Shown here: piece after piece, positions 1 to 11,312 of the stretch | Numbering within the stretch: the stretch's first letter is position 1 | Layout of the letters: each line of letters opens with the position of its first letter | DNA from: Owenia fusiformis | Lineage: Eukaryota; Annelida; Polychaeta; Sabellida; Oweniidae | DNA length: 64,000 nucleotides | Assembly: GCA_903813345.2 (NCBI GenBank) | Contig: CAIIXF020000012.1 | Location: 22,582,184-22,646,183, forward strand | Direction: 5' to 3' | Made by a program: the position numbers and the translations under genes | Notes under the pieces: generated by a model | What the model saw: only the letters and a program-made list of their open reading frames with translations | What the model was told of the DNA's origin: nothing | Databases searched by the model: none

Positions 1-326
1 TAGTTTATCAGTTGCCGAGAAAATACTTGTCAAAAAGTGGCTCATTTTTGGGACACCTGATATACTCGTCTTTTATTACTGTGTATTCTTTAAAATTAAA
101 CAAGTCATTATTTTGTGTTTCTACTCGCTGTAATAAGCTAAGCTAACTTACAAATTCTGTAATTGGCCTGCTACATGCAGCGCACTGAAGTTGAGGAAAT
201 TACACCCCACTCACTTATGTAACCCATTATTTCACCCTAATACCCAGTACTCATGGTTTATCCAGTACACAATTAGAATGGGAAACCACTGAGAAAAACA
301 GGGTACATTTAAAATAATAGATTCAC
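1..326 (-). other. intron 1 (partial) of the PX/methyltransferase gene
   Basis: AT-rich sequence after the donor at 326-325. I see no convincing acceptor plus coding stretch before the window edge. Confidence 0.5.
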
Positions 327-1294
327 CTGATATAGGGGGCAGCAAGATCGACTCCAATGACCTCGGCATCAGGGAAGACTTGTGCGAATCCTAGAGCAGA
401 GAAACAGTTTCCGGTTCCAACATCTAAGATTCTTTTTGGTTTTCTATCTCCATGGAATCGCTTGATGGCTGGCACTAAGTTGTCTTTGTTAAGGAGGTTG
501 AACTTGTTTTTCCCAAGGTATGAAATGCGGACAGTATGCCCGTTTAGATACCCGCCTGGTAGGAAGTGCACAAAGGTCTTGGCGTAGTGATATGGTATGG
601 AGATGGGTTTAGTTGCGGAAGGTGGAAGAACGTCAACATCTTGAGCTGGTCCGCTGAAACTTGGAGTTGTATCAGTGTAATTCTTGAAGAAGTCTACGTA
701 GGCGGCAAGTGTTGCGTCAGTGCCACCGTGTCGGAAAGCTTTTACGTAAACATATGCTTCAAATGGCGTCTCTGGACGGAAGGCGTCTTCGACCGAACCG
801 AATGTAGGGGGTTCCGGTGCAAACTCTGGAACTCGTGCCGTGAGCAGCATCTCAAGGAAGGTTTCCATATCAGCAAACCATTTGATATCAGACGCATCCC
901 AGTTAATACCAAGAAAGTCACTTACCAAGTCAGTTTTTCTTAGAGCATCATCTTTCATTACTTTCGCTAGATAGTCATTCATGGAATCGACATCGGCACT
1001 GCCCTGTGTTGGGACGTCAAAGTCATAGCCAAACAGCTTCCATGGGCGTGCATCATTCAACTTCTTAAACTCGGCGTAGGATCGATGTACGAAGCCAGAC
1101 ACAGTTTTACCCTCTTTGTTTTTCAGTAAATACTGAATCTGATAGAGGGACGTCCCTCTGTAGTCGGGTTTATCTTCACGGAGAGCGACTACATTGGCCT
1201 GAACTGGTTCTCCAAAGATTCCCGTAGGGAAAAACGATGTTTGTGCATGTGCAGCAGCTAAAACGCCGGCTATGAGGACAGCCACTAGTTGCAT
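327..1294 (-). CDS. secreted PX-like/methyltransferase protein, first exon (partial)
   Basis: Exon 1 of a gene that continues beyond the left edge. The start at 1294 has a purine at -3 and opens a clear signal peptide (about residues 1-17, cleavage near AHA/QT). Residues about 30-130 follow the PX pattern: strands, then HRSYAEFKKL in the place of the usual basic RRYSDF-type motif, then a helical stretch ending VSDFLG. Residues about 285-320 carry a class I SAM-methyltransferase motif I (ILDVGTGNC) and a following acidic GVDLA. The exon ends in CAG|GTGAAT at 327, so the open frame past it is intron. The methyltransferase fold is therefore only begun here. Secretion is inferred from the signal peptide. 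A PX-like domain is normally cytosolic and phosphoinositide-binding, so its role in a secreted protein is unclear; the PX call is by pattern only. Confidence 0.8.
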
Positions 1295-2078
1295 CTCTTT
1301 GTGTTAAAATGCCTAATTCAATAAAGGTATGTAGCTTTAATACTAAACTATCTTATCTTCAACTTTTATTATCAGCGATCATAAGATTCTCAAAGCAGTT
1401 GATGCAACGTGCAACATTGTAATATACGTGATATTTATCAACCGCGTGATGTGTCCATTCCCAAATGATAAAATTGTGTAATATTAACAAAACTTGATTT
1501 AGCGTTTCTGGGTACTTTTCTGACTTCAATTTTCACTGACTGTCTTTACATGATGTGTAGAATATGTGGATAGAATTAAGTCACAAATTGTTTTGTTATA
1601 TGTCTCTGCACGGAAGAAGTATGAAGGATTTAGATCGCATCACAAAGTGCAGAGAAGTGCAGAAGTTTACATACCTGGCAATTTAGTAAAACATTATTTT
1701 TCTAAGTGAAAATACTAAGTCTGTACTTATATATTATGAATATGATTTTATACTTATCATTTGTAGTAAAGTATTGGCCGTAACCTAATGTACCTGAAGG
1801 TGCCCCCAAAGTTTCATTGAAAATAATATGAAAATAGTTACTTTTATCTCAACTATGAACAGATCAAAATTGGAATTCGGTCATTTGGATTAAAACTAAG
1901 GTCATTCAGTGCATTTAAGTTTGACTACGCAAATCATTCTAAATATAATTTCAAGGGTATATTAGTCTTCATATATGATCATTTTAAGTATGTTGAGCAT
2001 TCCTCAATCGATATATCAGAACATATTGAAAACACAGTTCATAAAAAACTAAAACTTAATATATCTTTTGAAAAAATT
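1295..2078. other. 5' flank of the PX/methyltransferase gene
   Basis: No coding stretch or recognisable repeat. It should hold the promoter and 5' UTR of the minus-strand gene that starts at 1294; I cannot point to a core promoter. Confidence 0.4.
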
Positions 2079-2205
2079 CCCGGGGAAAAATTGCCGGTCC
2101 ATATGGGCCACCACTATGACGTCACACATTTCTCAGGTCGATATAGTAAAATGAATGCCTTCTAAACTAGCACTAAAACCCCTAGAACTGGCCCGGCAAG
2201 GTGGG
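2079..2205 (+). repeat. 126-bp MITE, copy 1
   Basis: Nearly the same sequence recurs at 14931-15078. Both copies open with CCCGGGGAAAA(A)TTGCCGG and close with GGCCCGGCAA, so the ends form short inverted repeats (TTGCCGG/CCGGCAA). Both contain ACCACTATGACGTCACAC and the stretch around AGGTCGATATAGTAAAATGA. Copy 2 has an extra 20-odd bp next to its left end. Transposon class not determined. Confidence 0.6.
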
Positions 2206-2799
2206 ACACAAAGGGCAACATACTGAAAACACAAATTATAAAATAACCCCTAAAAATAATATATCATATGATAAATTGAACCTTGTTAAATGTGTTCTGA
2301 ACAATAGTACCATGATCACCCTTATTTTACATGAACACTAGCAATGTTCATTGAAACAAATGACTAGCCGAAACATATTTTTTCGATTATCAGACTCATT
2401 GCTTACATATCACATGTTCTAATAGTATACCCCATGAACAGATTTTTGTAAAACATATTTTAGGTTAACTGTGATTTAATTGCTTTATTGCAAATGGCAC
2501 ATGTTTTCTGTATCCAAATTATGTAAATAATATTTTGTAAATAATGAAAATCTAACAAATTCATGAATAAGGTAAATGAAAAAAAAGAAAATAGCTAGCT
2601 ATAAATAAATGTAGTTTTACTTGGAAACTTATTTTTTGTAACTTTGTATAACATAATTCACAAGGCTGAATGTTTTGAATTATAGCAAGGCCACTTCCGA
2701 TTGGCATAATAATTAAATGCAGTTTGAATTACATGTATGTTGATTAATTGTTAGGTCCATATTCTTGCTATTTCCTCTGGTTTTGCAACTCATTTATCA

Positions 2800-3070
2800 C
2801 ATTGCTATGATCCATTCTCTCGATTTTCATTGTCGACGCTGCTTTTATCTTCTTTGCTGCTAGAAAAACCACATTGGACAAATTTAGTAAAATAATCCCA
2901 AAATGAATTAATTGTGCAAAAGTCGTCCACGTCTGCTTTGTTCTTGTTGAACAAACGCCTAGAGAAAGTTTCAGGAAAGTTTTCAACGTTTTGGAAAGTG
3001 TATTTGAGCAGACAGCAGAATAGCAGATAAGATACGAACATTATTATGGCACTCCTGTTCGAAATGGATG
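2800..3070 (-). pseudogene. possible orphan exon, polycystin-like (weak)
   Basis: After a plausible acceptor (TTTCTAG, exon from 3070) the minus strand encodes a hydrophobic segment (FVSYLLFCCLLKYTF) and then TINSFWDYFTKFV. That order, a membrane helix followed by an S/T-I-x-x-F/W-D-[YW] stretch, resembles the start of the polycystin (PKD channel) extracellular region. No second exon of such a gene is visible, so this is either a relic or a chance resemblance. Confidence 0.2.
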
Positions 3071-3726
3071 CTAGAAATGATGGCATGTTAGGTTTTCATG
3101 GAGTCACTCAATAGGAATATCGACAACCATAAGCAAGCACTTATCAAATTCCTTTATTAAGACGGACGGGCAAAGAGTCTGGCTTGTCAGATACTTGGAT
3201 AGGTTATGAAGAGAAAAAGAAGAACTTTTTCCAACATTATAGTGTTCGTTTGAATGCTTCTAATGATTCCGAACACGCAGAGAGTGCCAAATGTGCATTT
3301 CAATCGGCAGCAAAATCGTGTAAAATCTTATTGCAAACGCAGTAATGGTACGTTGTCCTCTATAATCTTCTTCAATTTCCTTCAATCATTGCAGAGATAC
3401 GTCTTCGCGTCTTCAGACTTGAGTCACCTTTTTCTTCTGAAAGCATCCGAATTCAAATCCACCTGTTTTTTTTATTGCCAATCCTGGAACACCCCAAAAA
3501 TGTTATGGTTGTAGTTGCTATTATATCAGAATAGCTTTGTTTTCGATTCACCTTTATCGATGGTTGTTTTGATGAGTGTGAATCGATGTCATCTCTACCC
3601 CAGGACATATAAGACCCTTGTCTGCTGTTCTAACTGTACAAATAGATATATTTAAAAGCAATATACAAAAACATCCAAATACAAGGAACTGTTGTCACGA
3701 TTGGATTGGATAGACTTGGGCTTCAC

Positions 3727-3852
3727 CTGGGTATACAAAATCTCAAGTAATGCGTCGACATTTCCACCTCGAACACTTATATTATTTTTATCTTGACATA
3801 TTGGAGTAGTTTGGAGAAATAAACCGTGATCACCAAGTAGATTCATGATAGC
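3727..3852 (-). CDS. orphan exon-like segment, unknown gene
   Basis: A 126-nt stretch (42 codons, phase 0 to 0) bounded by an acceptor TTTTGTATAG and a donor CCAG|GTGAAG. It encodes a peptide that begins AIMNLLGDHG and ends RGGNVDALLEILYTQ. The ending is faintly like the N-terminal (REM/RasGEF-N) region of Ras-family exchange factors. I found no companion exon in phase nearby. It could be one exon of a gene with very large introns, or a relic. Confidence 0.25.
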
Positions 3853-3967
3853 CTATACAAAAGCTATAAAATATATCGCAAATACAAGACATACATGTAT
3901 AATCATGGAAAAGAAAAAAATAGCTATATTTTGCGACCTCTCTGTTTATCATTTTATTGTCATTAAA

Positions 3968-4816
3968 CACCCTATGCAGACAGAGCCTGTGGGAAATATT
4001 GGGTGCGGAGCAAATGAGCGGAGGGTGCGGAGCTAACGGTTATTTTTGAATTTAAATTTGGGATATTTCTGAAACTAAGCCGTTTTGGGACTTCAAATAT
4101 ACCAAGATATGTGTATTTGACACCAAATATCAATACAATTGTGAAAATAGTAGCGCAATTCATTCTATAGCGACGCAGTGTGCCTTAAACCTTTCCCAGA
4201 CCTATATATTTTGAAATTATCCTTTTAATACTGAGTCCCCAGCATTCATAAAAAATGGTGTTCAAGGTGCACTATCTATACAAATTATTTTTGCATCTTG
4301 GAAGCCAGGCAGTATCTGTGTGATTTTATAAAAATTCGGAATTTTTTTCAGATATGAGCCCCCTCTAAATATTGGGTGCGGAGCTACGTTTATGGAGCTG
4401 CTCCGCACCCAATATTTAGAGGGGCTCATATCTGAAGAACATTTCCGAATTTTTATAAAATCACACAGATACTGCCTGGCTTCCAAGATGCAAAAATAAT
4501 TTGCATGGGTAGTGTATCTTGAACACCATTTTTCATGAATGCTGGGGACGCAGTATTAAAAGGATAGTCTCAAAATATATAGGTCTGGGAAATGTTTAAG
4601 GCATACTGCGTCGCTATAAAATGAATTGCACTACTATTTTCACAATTTTATTGATATTTGGTGTCAAATACACATATCTTGGTATATTTGAAGTCCCAAA
4701 ACGGCTTAGTTTCAGAAATATCCCAATTTTAAATTCAAAAATGACCGTTAGCTCCGCACCCTCCGCTCATTTGCGCCGCACCCAATATTTCCCACAGGCT
4801 CTGTCTGCATAGGGTG
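3968..4816. mobile_element. palindromic foldback element P1 (5-bp TSD TTAAA)
   Basis: An 849-bp near-perfect inverted repeat centred near 4392. It starts CACCCTATGC, ends GCATAGGGTG, and is flanked by TTAAA at 3963-3967 and 4817-4821. The motif ATTGGGTGCGGAGC occurs near each outer tip and again on both sides of the centre, with a second GGGTGCGGAGC just inside the outer one. After the outer motifs comes TAACGGTTA then TTTTGAATTTAAA, a block also present in P4. The short open frames on both strands are mirror images of the arms and are not genes. Confidence 0.85.
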
Positions 4817-4821
4817 TTAAA

Positions 4822-5769
4822 TATAATTCTACAATGATTGAGATGTGTAAGATAATGAATTTAAAACAGTGAATACTTAAAAAAACAATAAGTTAAAATG
4901 ATATAATTGCAGATGTTTACCTGCAGTAAAGTTAATGAGTATCTACATGTTCTATATTAATACTGACATGGTTTGATTCAATTTCTTTTTTATGATGTAT
5001 AACTATCTTAAACGTACCTGAAAGTCCGGATTGCTTGACTAGCTAGATAAGTCGAGTAGTTTACAAATTGTTATTTTTTGATCCTGTGATAACTGATTTG
5101 CCCAATCTAGAGAAACTGAATGAAGTGACATTATTAGTTCATCTGTTAACCACCGTACTCCTTCTTCGCTGCCCATTCGTTACAAATACATCATTATAAC
5201 AACTACATTTTGAGTGTTGACCTTTGAAACCTATTATAGCGAGATAAAAAAATATGAGTCAATATTCCATTCAGAATAAATTCATTAGAGGGTTTGTAAC
5301 TTTGGACTCGTTTATATTATTTTATCAAAGTGCAAATATTTGAGATTACGTTGTGCCTTGCTCTTGTTTTAATCTAAAAGCATTGATACAAAAATGGCAC
5401 ATAGGGTCATGACTGTCCCTAGAGCTACCTATATTAAGTTATATGTTATCGTATTGTTGAATCAACCTTGTTCATACCAAATTTAAACAAATTGGCACAA
5501 AATAAAACAGTTCATAATCTAAGGACGCAAATGAGCTAATTTTGAATTTATGAAAGTGCTTTGTGTCACATTTCATATCTCAGCCCCGGAGTTTTGATTT
5601 AAAAATATAGAGAAAATTGGAGAAGAGAGATAAGCTTTCCAACGGTGTGCTCAGATCGTGGAGGTTTGATTTAATATTAGTATAAAGAAAATGACAGAAG
5701 ACGGAATAAGCTTTCCAACGGTGTACAGAATATTTGAAATCATAACAATGCACAATAGAAAACTGTACA
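4822..5769. other. gene-free AT-rich spacer
   Basis: No exon, RNA gene or repeat recognised between P1 and the mariner relic. Confidence 0.4.
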
Positions 5770-5771
5770 TA

Positions 5772-8039
5772 CGAGGGGTGATCCAAAAGTCTTGGACGCC
5801 CTGCTCTATTTTTGTTGGTTTTTGATGAAATTACTTTAAACTTTCCAATAATAAAAACCAACAACCTAACTACTTTTTGTATTAATTTCATGGAGAAATG
5901 ATGTATTTTATATAGTTTTCTAGATAGTTTTTAATACAGGGACCCTGTCACCCGGAACGGTATTCGCACATGGCAACTTTCAGCCTTAAATGTTAGTCTT
6001 GACCACTATATTTCTTTGAATTTTGAATGTTAAACCATGTTGGTTTACTTCCTTTGTTACTAGGCAACCAATTAATTGTGTTTTAATTATAATGTCACAT
6101 ATGACAATGGCCGTACATGTCAAATTCTAAGAAAATGCCATCAGACAAGCAACCCTCATTCTGGAATCATTTTTGCTGCAAGATGGTTGCTGAAATGCAG
6201 AGCACAAAAGAAATCAAAGTGGAACAAAGAATACTACAAGATATTTTCAGTATTATTGACCTTGAGCAGCTACCATATGCACGATACAGTCTATCCAAGG
6301 GAAAGATCAATACCCGGTGATTTCAGCGGGAAGTGGCGTTTCGTTCAGTGGATGAGCTGCGCGCGCACGCATAAATGTGATTATCCAATATAATTAGGGG
6401 AGGGCTATTTGAAATAGTTTTTGGTCTCAGGCGCGACCCAGGGCTGTTGTCTTAAGGACATTTCGTTGAAAATGAGCCATTCGGCTGATAATTGGTAAGA
6501 GTTTGCGATCTTATAATGTATAACTGTTACTCAGACACATATTTTGACACGATTCTGTTGGAAATAAGCTTTGAACCGAGAGATATTCACGATTGATATG
6601 CACATTTTTGATTGTGCCATTGCTTTTCCATTGCACAATCCATGTATTGATAGAAGAAACATTAATAATGCAGATTGGTTTACCTTCAATACATGGCAGA
6701 CACTACATATCGGTCTATTAATACCAGTCTTAAATAGTTTTATATTTCCATCCACGGCCTGGAGCCTGGGTGTGTTTGTATCTTATGTGTATGCTTGTGC
6801 ATGGACTTCTAATCACTAGCAGAATTTAACATGATGCAAACTCGACATTATAACTCATGCTGTAACATTTTGACTTCGCTGGAAAACAATAGGAATTATT
6901 TTTCTTGCCAATCAATCATGAATCAAAAATCAAAATTTCAGAATGAGCAATCAGGCAATGATCCAAATCAAGTTATAACATTATATGATATTCAGCAAGA
7001 AGTCCGGTAGAAATACAGAATATTTAAACATCAAAGCTGAAAGTTAAAAGCTAATCTGTCAATTTTCTGTCTGCAAAAGAGCGTTTACATTTGACACAAT
7101 AACAGACTGAGGCTTTGAAATCTAGGATTCCCCAGGAAAATATGACGTCATACTAATTAGCATAAGGATTTCCCTATTGGTTTGGGTCGAGCCTTGTTCG
7201 AAAACACAATCCATAAATACATGCTAATTTCTAAGGAGATAGGAAGTGTATAACGTGTTTATCGATTTTGTTTAAATATTTAATCAATTATCAAATTGTT
7301 TAAGTGGATAAAGTGGTCACACTTTCTTCAATTCATAGCGAAATCGACGGATAGAAACTGACCGAATTCCCGATATCCTACCCCGTATTACTGTAGGCTA
7401 TAAGCACATTGACCTACAGAGGGCGCTATCACAAACAAGTACTGCACGAACCGATAAATTCCCGGATATTGTAACGCCCTTGGTCTATCTATGGCTCCGT
7501 GTGATTTTCTTACTTTTCTCCAAGTTGAAAGGAGAGTTGAAAGAAAATGTTTTTTTACTCATTGAATGAGGTTTAGAGTAGTACTCTAGCAGTATTTGTA
7601 TCATATAAGCAATGGCGGTTTCATTAATGTCTTCCATTCATTGGTAAAGTGGGATGAAAAATGTGTTCAAATTCGTGGAAAATATGTTAAAAAGTAGGTC
7701 TTAATATGTGAAGATGATGATGGCAAATGACACTCAGATTGAAAATCGAAAATTCTCTCATATCATGGCTGGTATTAGGTTGTGCACCTGCACCTAAAGT
7801 ATTTGCCATATTATAACAGTTGTGACATGATTTGCTATATTTAAATACCGTTCCGGGTGGCAGGGACTCGGTATTAAAAGATATTTAGAAAAGTAGCTAA
7901 AATATATTATTTTCTGTTGAAACTTATACATAAAGTTGTTAAGATGTTGATCTTTATTATCTTAAAGTTTCATGTAATTATATTAAAAGATAGCAAAGTT
8001 AGAGCGGGGCGTCCAAGACTTTTGGATCTAATCTTTTCG
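5772..8039. mobile_element. mariner-type relic with long inverted arms, carrying a nested insertion
   Basis: TA dinucleotides (5770-5771, 8040-8041) flank inverted ends that share the core ATCCAAAAGTCTTGGACGCC. The arms extend inward as an imperfect inverted repeat of about 200 bp, ending in the pair CCCGGAACGGTATT (near 5950) and AATACCGTTCCGGG (near 7845). Removing the nested element at 6296-7482 leaves about 1.07 kb, the same size as two other mariner relics in this window. No intact transposase. Confidence 0.75.
6296..7482 (+). mobile_element. non-autonomous DNA transposon, 7-bp TSD, copy A
   Basis: A 1187-bp element that starts CAAGGG and ends CCCTTG. It is flanked by GTCTATC on both sides (6289-6295 and 7483-7489). 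A second copy lies inverted at 13079-14270. The inverted ends are imperfect after the first six bases but both reach a CCCGG/CCGGG block about 20 bp in. Small open frames are conserved between copies only because the DNA is. A 7-bp duplication with CA...TG ends fits the P or hAT superfamilies; the sequence does not decide. Confidence 0.8.
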
Positions 8040-8761
8040 TACATCTAATGTTGCGAATCGGTGAAAATATTTTGTCGTCAATTGTAACAAATTCATGCGT
8101 TATTTCCTGAAGATTTCGTTTATGGCATAATAAAACGTTATATGTTGTCAGTCTGCATAAATTATTTGTCATCTTGGAATCGTTTGCGTTACACTTTGTG
8201 TTCTCAGTTCCTGAAGGTATAGTAGGATTTATATTGGTATGGTTTCTCAGTCTCTGAATATTTAACTTCAAAAGACGACTAAATGATTCTAAAAGACAAG
8301 ATAAGCTTTCAAACGATGCGTTCCATGTGTATTATGTAGCTAGCTATTTTAGACCATAACATTAAAGAGGAAGTTATGTTTAATAACTTAATTAAATAGC
8401 CTAAAAATGTCAAAATTGGCAGTTACCCTTCGCCATTTAAAAGAGAAGATAATCGCAGTTTCCTTCCAGTACCTACCCCGGAATACTTGCGCCATCAAAA
8501 AACTTTGGTGTAAAAAAATATATTGTTATACAATACATGTGTATAATTTATATTGATATCATGTATCATGCTCACATAGTTGATAATTTTTCTTAATTAA
8601 ATTAATTTGAAAACGACATCTTGTCATTCCACTTAAGAGAGACCGAGTCCCTTTACAATGATGATATAACAGAATTAATATTTGGTATTTGATGGTATAT
8701 ATTATGTATTCTTGAATTGTATCCATACGAGCAATGGTCATGATGCTACCAGGTGGACTAC
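7483..8761. other. distal arm of the mariner relic, then 3' flank of the astakine-like gene
   Basis: To 8039 this is the right part of the mariner relic. From 8042 to 8761 it is AT-rich and should contain the 3' UTR of the minus-strand gene ending at 8762. Confidence 0.4.
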
Positions 8762-11219
8762 TTAAACCTTCTTAGCGCACGTTCCTGGAAAGAATTGCAC
8801 CATACGTTAAATTGAATTCATATAAATAGTATATAATATACATTGATTTGAATCGAATTGAATGTTTCTTTGGTGTTAAATTACGTTGGATAACCTATGA
8901 GTATTGGGTAGTAGGTGGAACAATTGGTTTATCTAATTCAAACCCCACACTGACTCCTATGATAGATAGACGCATCAAAAATATTTTATAGAATCTTACA
9001 AAATGTTTAGGCCCTATACTCGTATTTACCTATTTCGCCGAGGGGGACATCAATGATGCCATTGCCTTTGCAAGTTAGCCCCGCTCCACAGGGACAGTTT
9101 ACAAACACAGCCGATGACTTGTAGTCTACATCGTTATTTCTCACCATGCAACCTTTAAATTTGATCATAAACTGTGACGACAGATTTCAAAATTTTATCG
9201 ACATACTGCTGGCAAGTGATCTTAATTGTGCAATTATCTTGCTATTACTGGTCATACTATACTTTCAATTTCCAAGTTTTTCTTAATAATTCAAATTCCT
9301 AAAAAATCGGTTATACATGTAGCCATATACTTAATAGCCTTGATCCATCCCTGCACGTCCAATACAAACGGACAAGAAGATTTAGACTTGTTGTGAGTCT
9401 AAGGTATTCAGTACCCCCTAAAACCCTTCTGGGAAATTATCCAACGTGAGAATATACGAGAGGTGATCAAAAAGTACTGGACGCTTTTTTTACACAGATG
9501 CTTTTTATAGACCAATCCTTTTGATTTTCTTACCAGTGATACATCATTCAATTATATATCAACTCTGAAGATTTGAAAACAAAATATGTAATATATTTTG
9601 ATATATCTTTATTTCCGTGTTGGAGGTATAGGTACCCCGGGAGCGACATGACGTCAAACATTCTGAAGCTATTTTACCTTGTTTAACAATTAACGCAGTC
9701 GAATTCAGGCTGAACAAAACAAACCATTATAGTTATGAATTACCCCATTTTGTTATGCCATAGTTGATTTTGAATATTTTATCATCATTATTTGGTATTC
9801 ATGCCACATTCATTCCTTAGGGCCCTCTACAAAGGTTCCATCAAGTCCTACATGTACACAATTCCTCATCCTCTTAACTCAAGGTTGTGAGACAAGGCTG
9901 AATCCATTCTCTGGCATGGTAGCAAGATGCAGTTGCACGGGTTGTTTTATTTCATCAATGCCAATAAAACCTGCGTCCTTTCTCTATAGAGATAAGTAGT
10001 ATAGAAAAAATGAGTCACATGTGGGCAGATCTAGACAATATGGTGCATTGGCCGAGAGCTCAATTTTGAGGTCCAGGATATTGTTTTCTGAACATTTTGA
10101 GATCTGTGCCACAGATTCTGTGGACAGGTGCATTGTCCATATGGAGTAGGGTGTTTCCTTCTCTCACCAACTCCTTCTTCCTCATGCTTTCTCAAATTGA
10201 CCTGCAAACCCCAACCATACAACAATTTGACATCACAATACTTACCATTTATGTGTTACTAGTCAGCAAATTATTTCAAACAACACAACACTTGTAAGCA
10301 TATCAAAAAGTTCAAATCTAATGAAATTTGCCAAATTGGATATGTGACGTAAATGTCGGTCCCGGGGTACCTGTACCTCCTTTACGGAAATAAGGATATA
10401 TCAACATATATTATATATTTTGTCTTCAAATCTTCAGAATTGATAGATAATTGAATGATGTATCACTGGTAGGGAAATCAAAGGGATTGGTCTATAAAAA
10501 GTATCTGTATAAAAAGCGTCCATTACTTATTGATCATCCTTCGTATGAGCTTCGTTCAGTACGTTATCACTTACAATGCAAAAGTTATACGTACATGTAC
10601 GTGACCCTCTCCATTAAGAAATAATCTAATTACTCGACTAAAATAAAATTGTATTTCCTACCAGAATCTTCTGTGCCTATTGGCTGGCAAGTGCCGATAG
10701 TTAGTATATTTTCTAGGGAACTGCGCTTTCCAATTGGTCTATCCGTACTGACGCAGCATCTAGGAGCGTCGACATCTGTGCAGTCCGCCCCGGTGTTACA
10801 ATTCTGTGCCTAAACGTAATGTACATCTCCCTACATAAGTTTGGCAACGGGAAATCATAATAAATGTAAATGTGTAAATGTTAAAGGGGTGCGTTTTCTC
10901 AACAATTAAGAAGGACGTTTCGATAGATCTACATATAATCATGTTCCTAATTAAGCTTTGATCTCTCCCTGCACGTCTCATACAAACGTACAAGGAGATG
11001 GAGACTGGATTGATGCAATGTATTCAGTACACTTAACATGTAGATCATTACACGTATGTCTGTTTACTTGAATGCAGGAACTATTCAAGGTAAGCTTTGG
11101 AACATGCATGTAGTGTCTTCCAAACAGTATGTTCGCAGCCTGCCTTGTATATAGCCATTGTTTGGTCAACATACCCAAGCAGCTCCAACTAACAAAAATA
11201 TTACTATAGCGACTTTCAT
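8762..11219 (-). CDS. astakine/prokineticin-like secreted ten-cysteine peptide, 4 exons, complete
   Basis: Exons (minus): 11175-11219, 10662-10803, 9030-9152, 8762-8784. All junctions are GT-AG and in phase, giving 110 residues plus stop. Exon 1 is a signal peptide (MKVAIVIFLLVGAAW) ending at GTATGT, with A at -3 of the start. The mature part has ten cysteines in the order C-x5-C-x7-CC...GTCQPIG...GC...NCPCGAGLTC...GTC. This is the colipase-like pattern of astakines and prokineticins, including the C-x-P-x-G and CPC-x3-L-x-C blocks. In the family these are secreted cytokine or neuroendocrine peptides; astakines drive blood-cell formation in arthropods. Function here is inferred. The prokineticin N-terminal AVITGA is absent, so it is nearer astakines. 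A KR pair lies in loop 2. The last exon is only 23 nt of coding sequence. Introns hold a mariner relic (9457-10543) and a pair of short direct repeats. Confidence 0.85.
9335..9420. repeat. direct repeat shared by two introns of the astakine-like gene, copy 1
   Basis: Starts GATCCATCCCTGCACGTC and contains ATACAAACGGACAAG. A diverged copy lies at 10955-11040 in the preceding intron, with the same order and similar length. Confidence 0.5.
9457..10543 (-). mobile_element. mariner relic with transposase remains
   Basis: TA flanks (9455-9456, 10544-10545) and inverted ends with cores AGTACTGGACGC and AGTAATGGACGC. The arms run about 190 bp inward. On the minus strand near 10120-10160 the frame reads LLHMDNAPVHR, the catalytic D block of mariner transposases. 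Further on come NAPYCLDLPTCD-like and VKRMRNCVHVG-like pieces, with in-frame stops between. It is dead. It sits in the second intron of the astakine-like gene, in the same orientation as that gene. Confidence 0.75.
10955..11040. repeat. direct repeat shared by two introns of the astakine-like gene, copy 2
   Basis: Partner of 9335-9420: GATCTCTCCCTGCACGTC, then ATACAAACGTACAAG, then a GTATTCAGTAC block also present in copy 1. Confidence 0.5.
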
Positions 11220-11312
11220 TCTCAGGGAGGTAGTGTTCGTTCAGTGTTATATCAAATCGACTGGAAAGAAGAGATGACGTAAAGGTATGTACAAATACAG
11301 GCGCAATATAAA

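Noticed and set aside
357-943. Plus-strand open frames opposite the PX/methyltransferase exon
   Set aside because: Shadows of the minus-strand coding exon.
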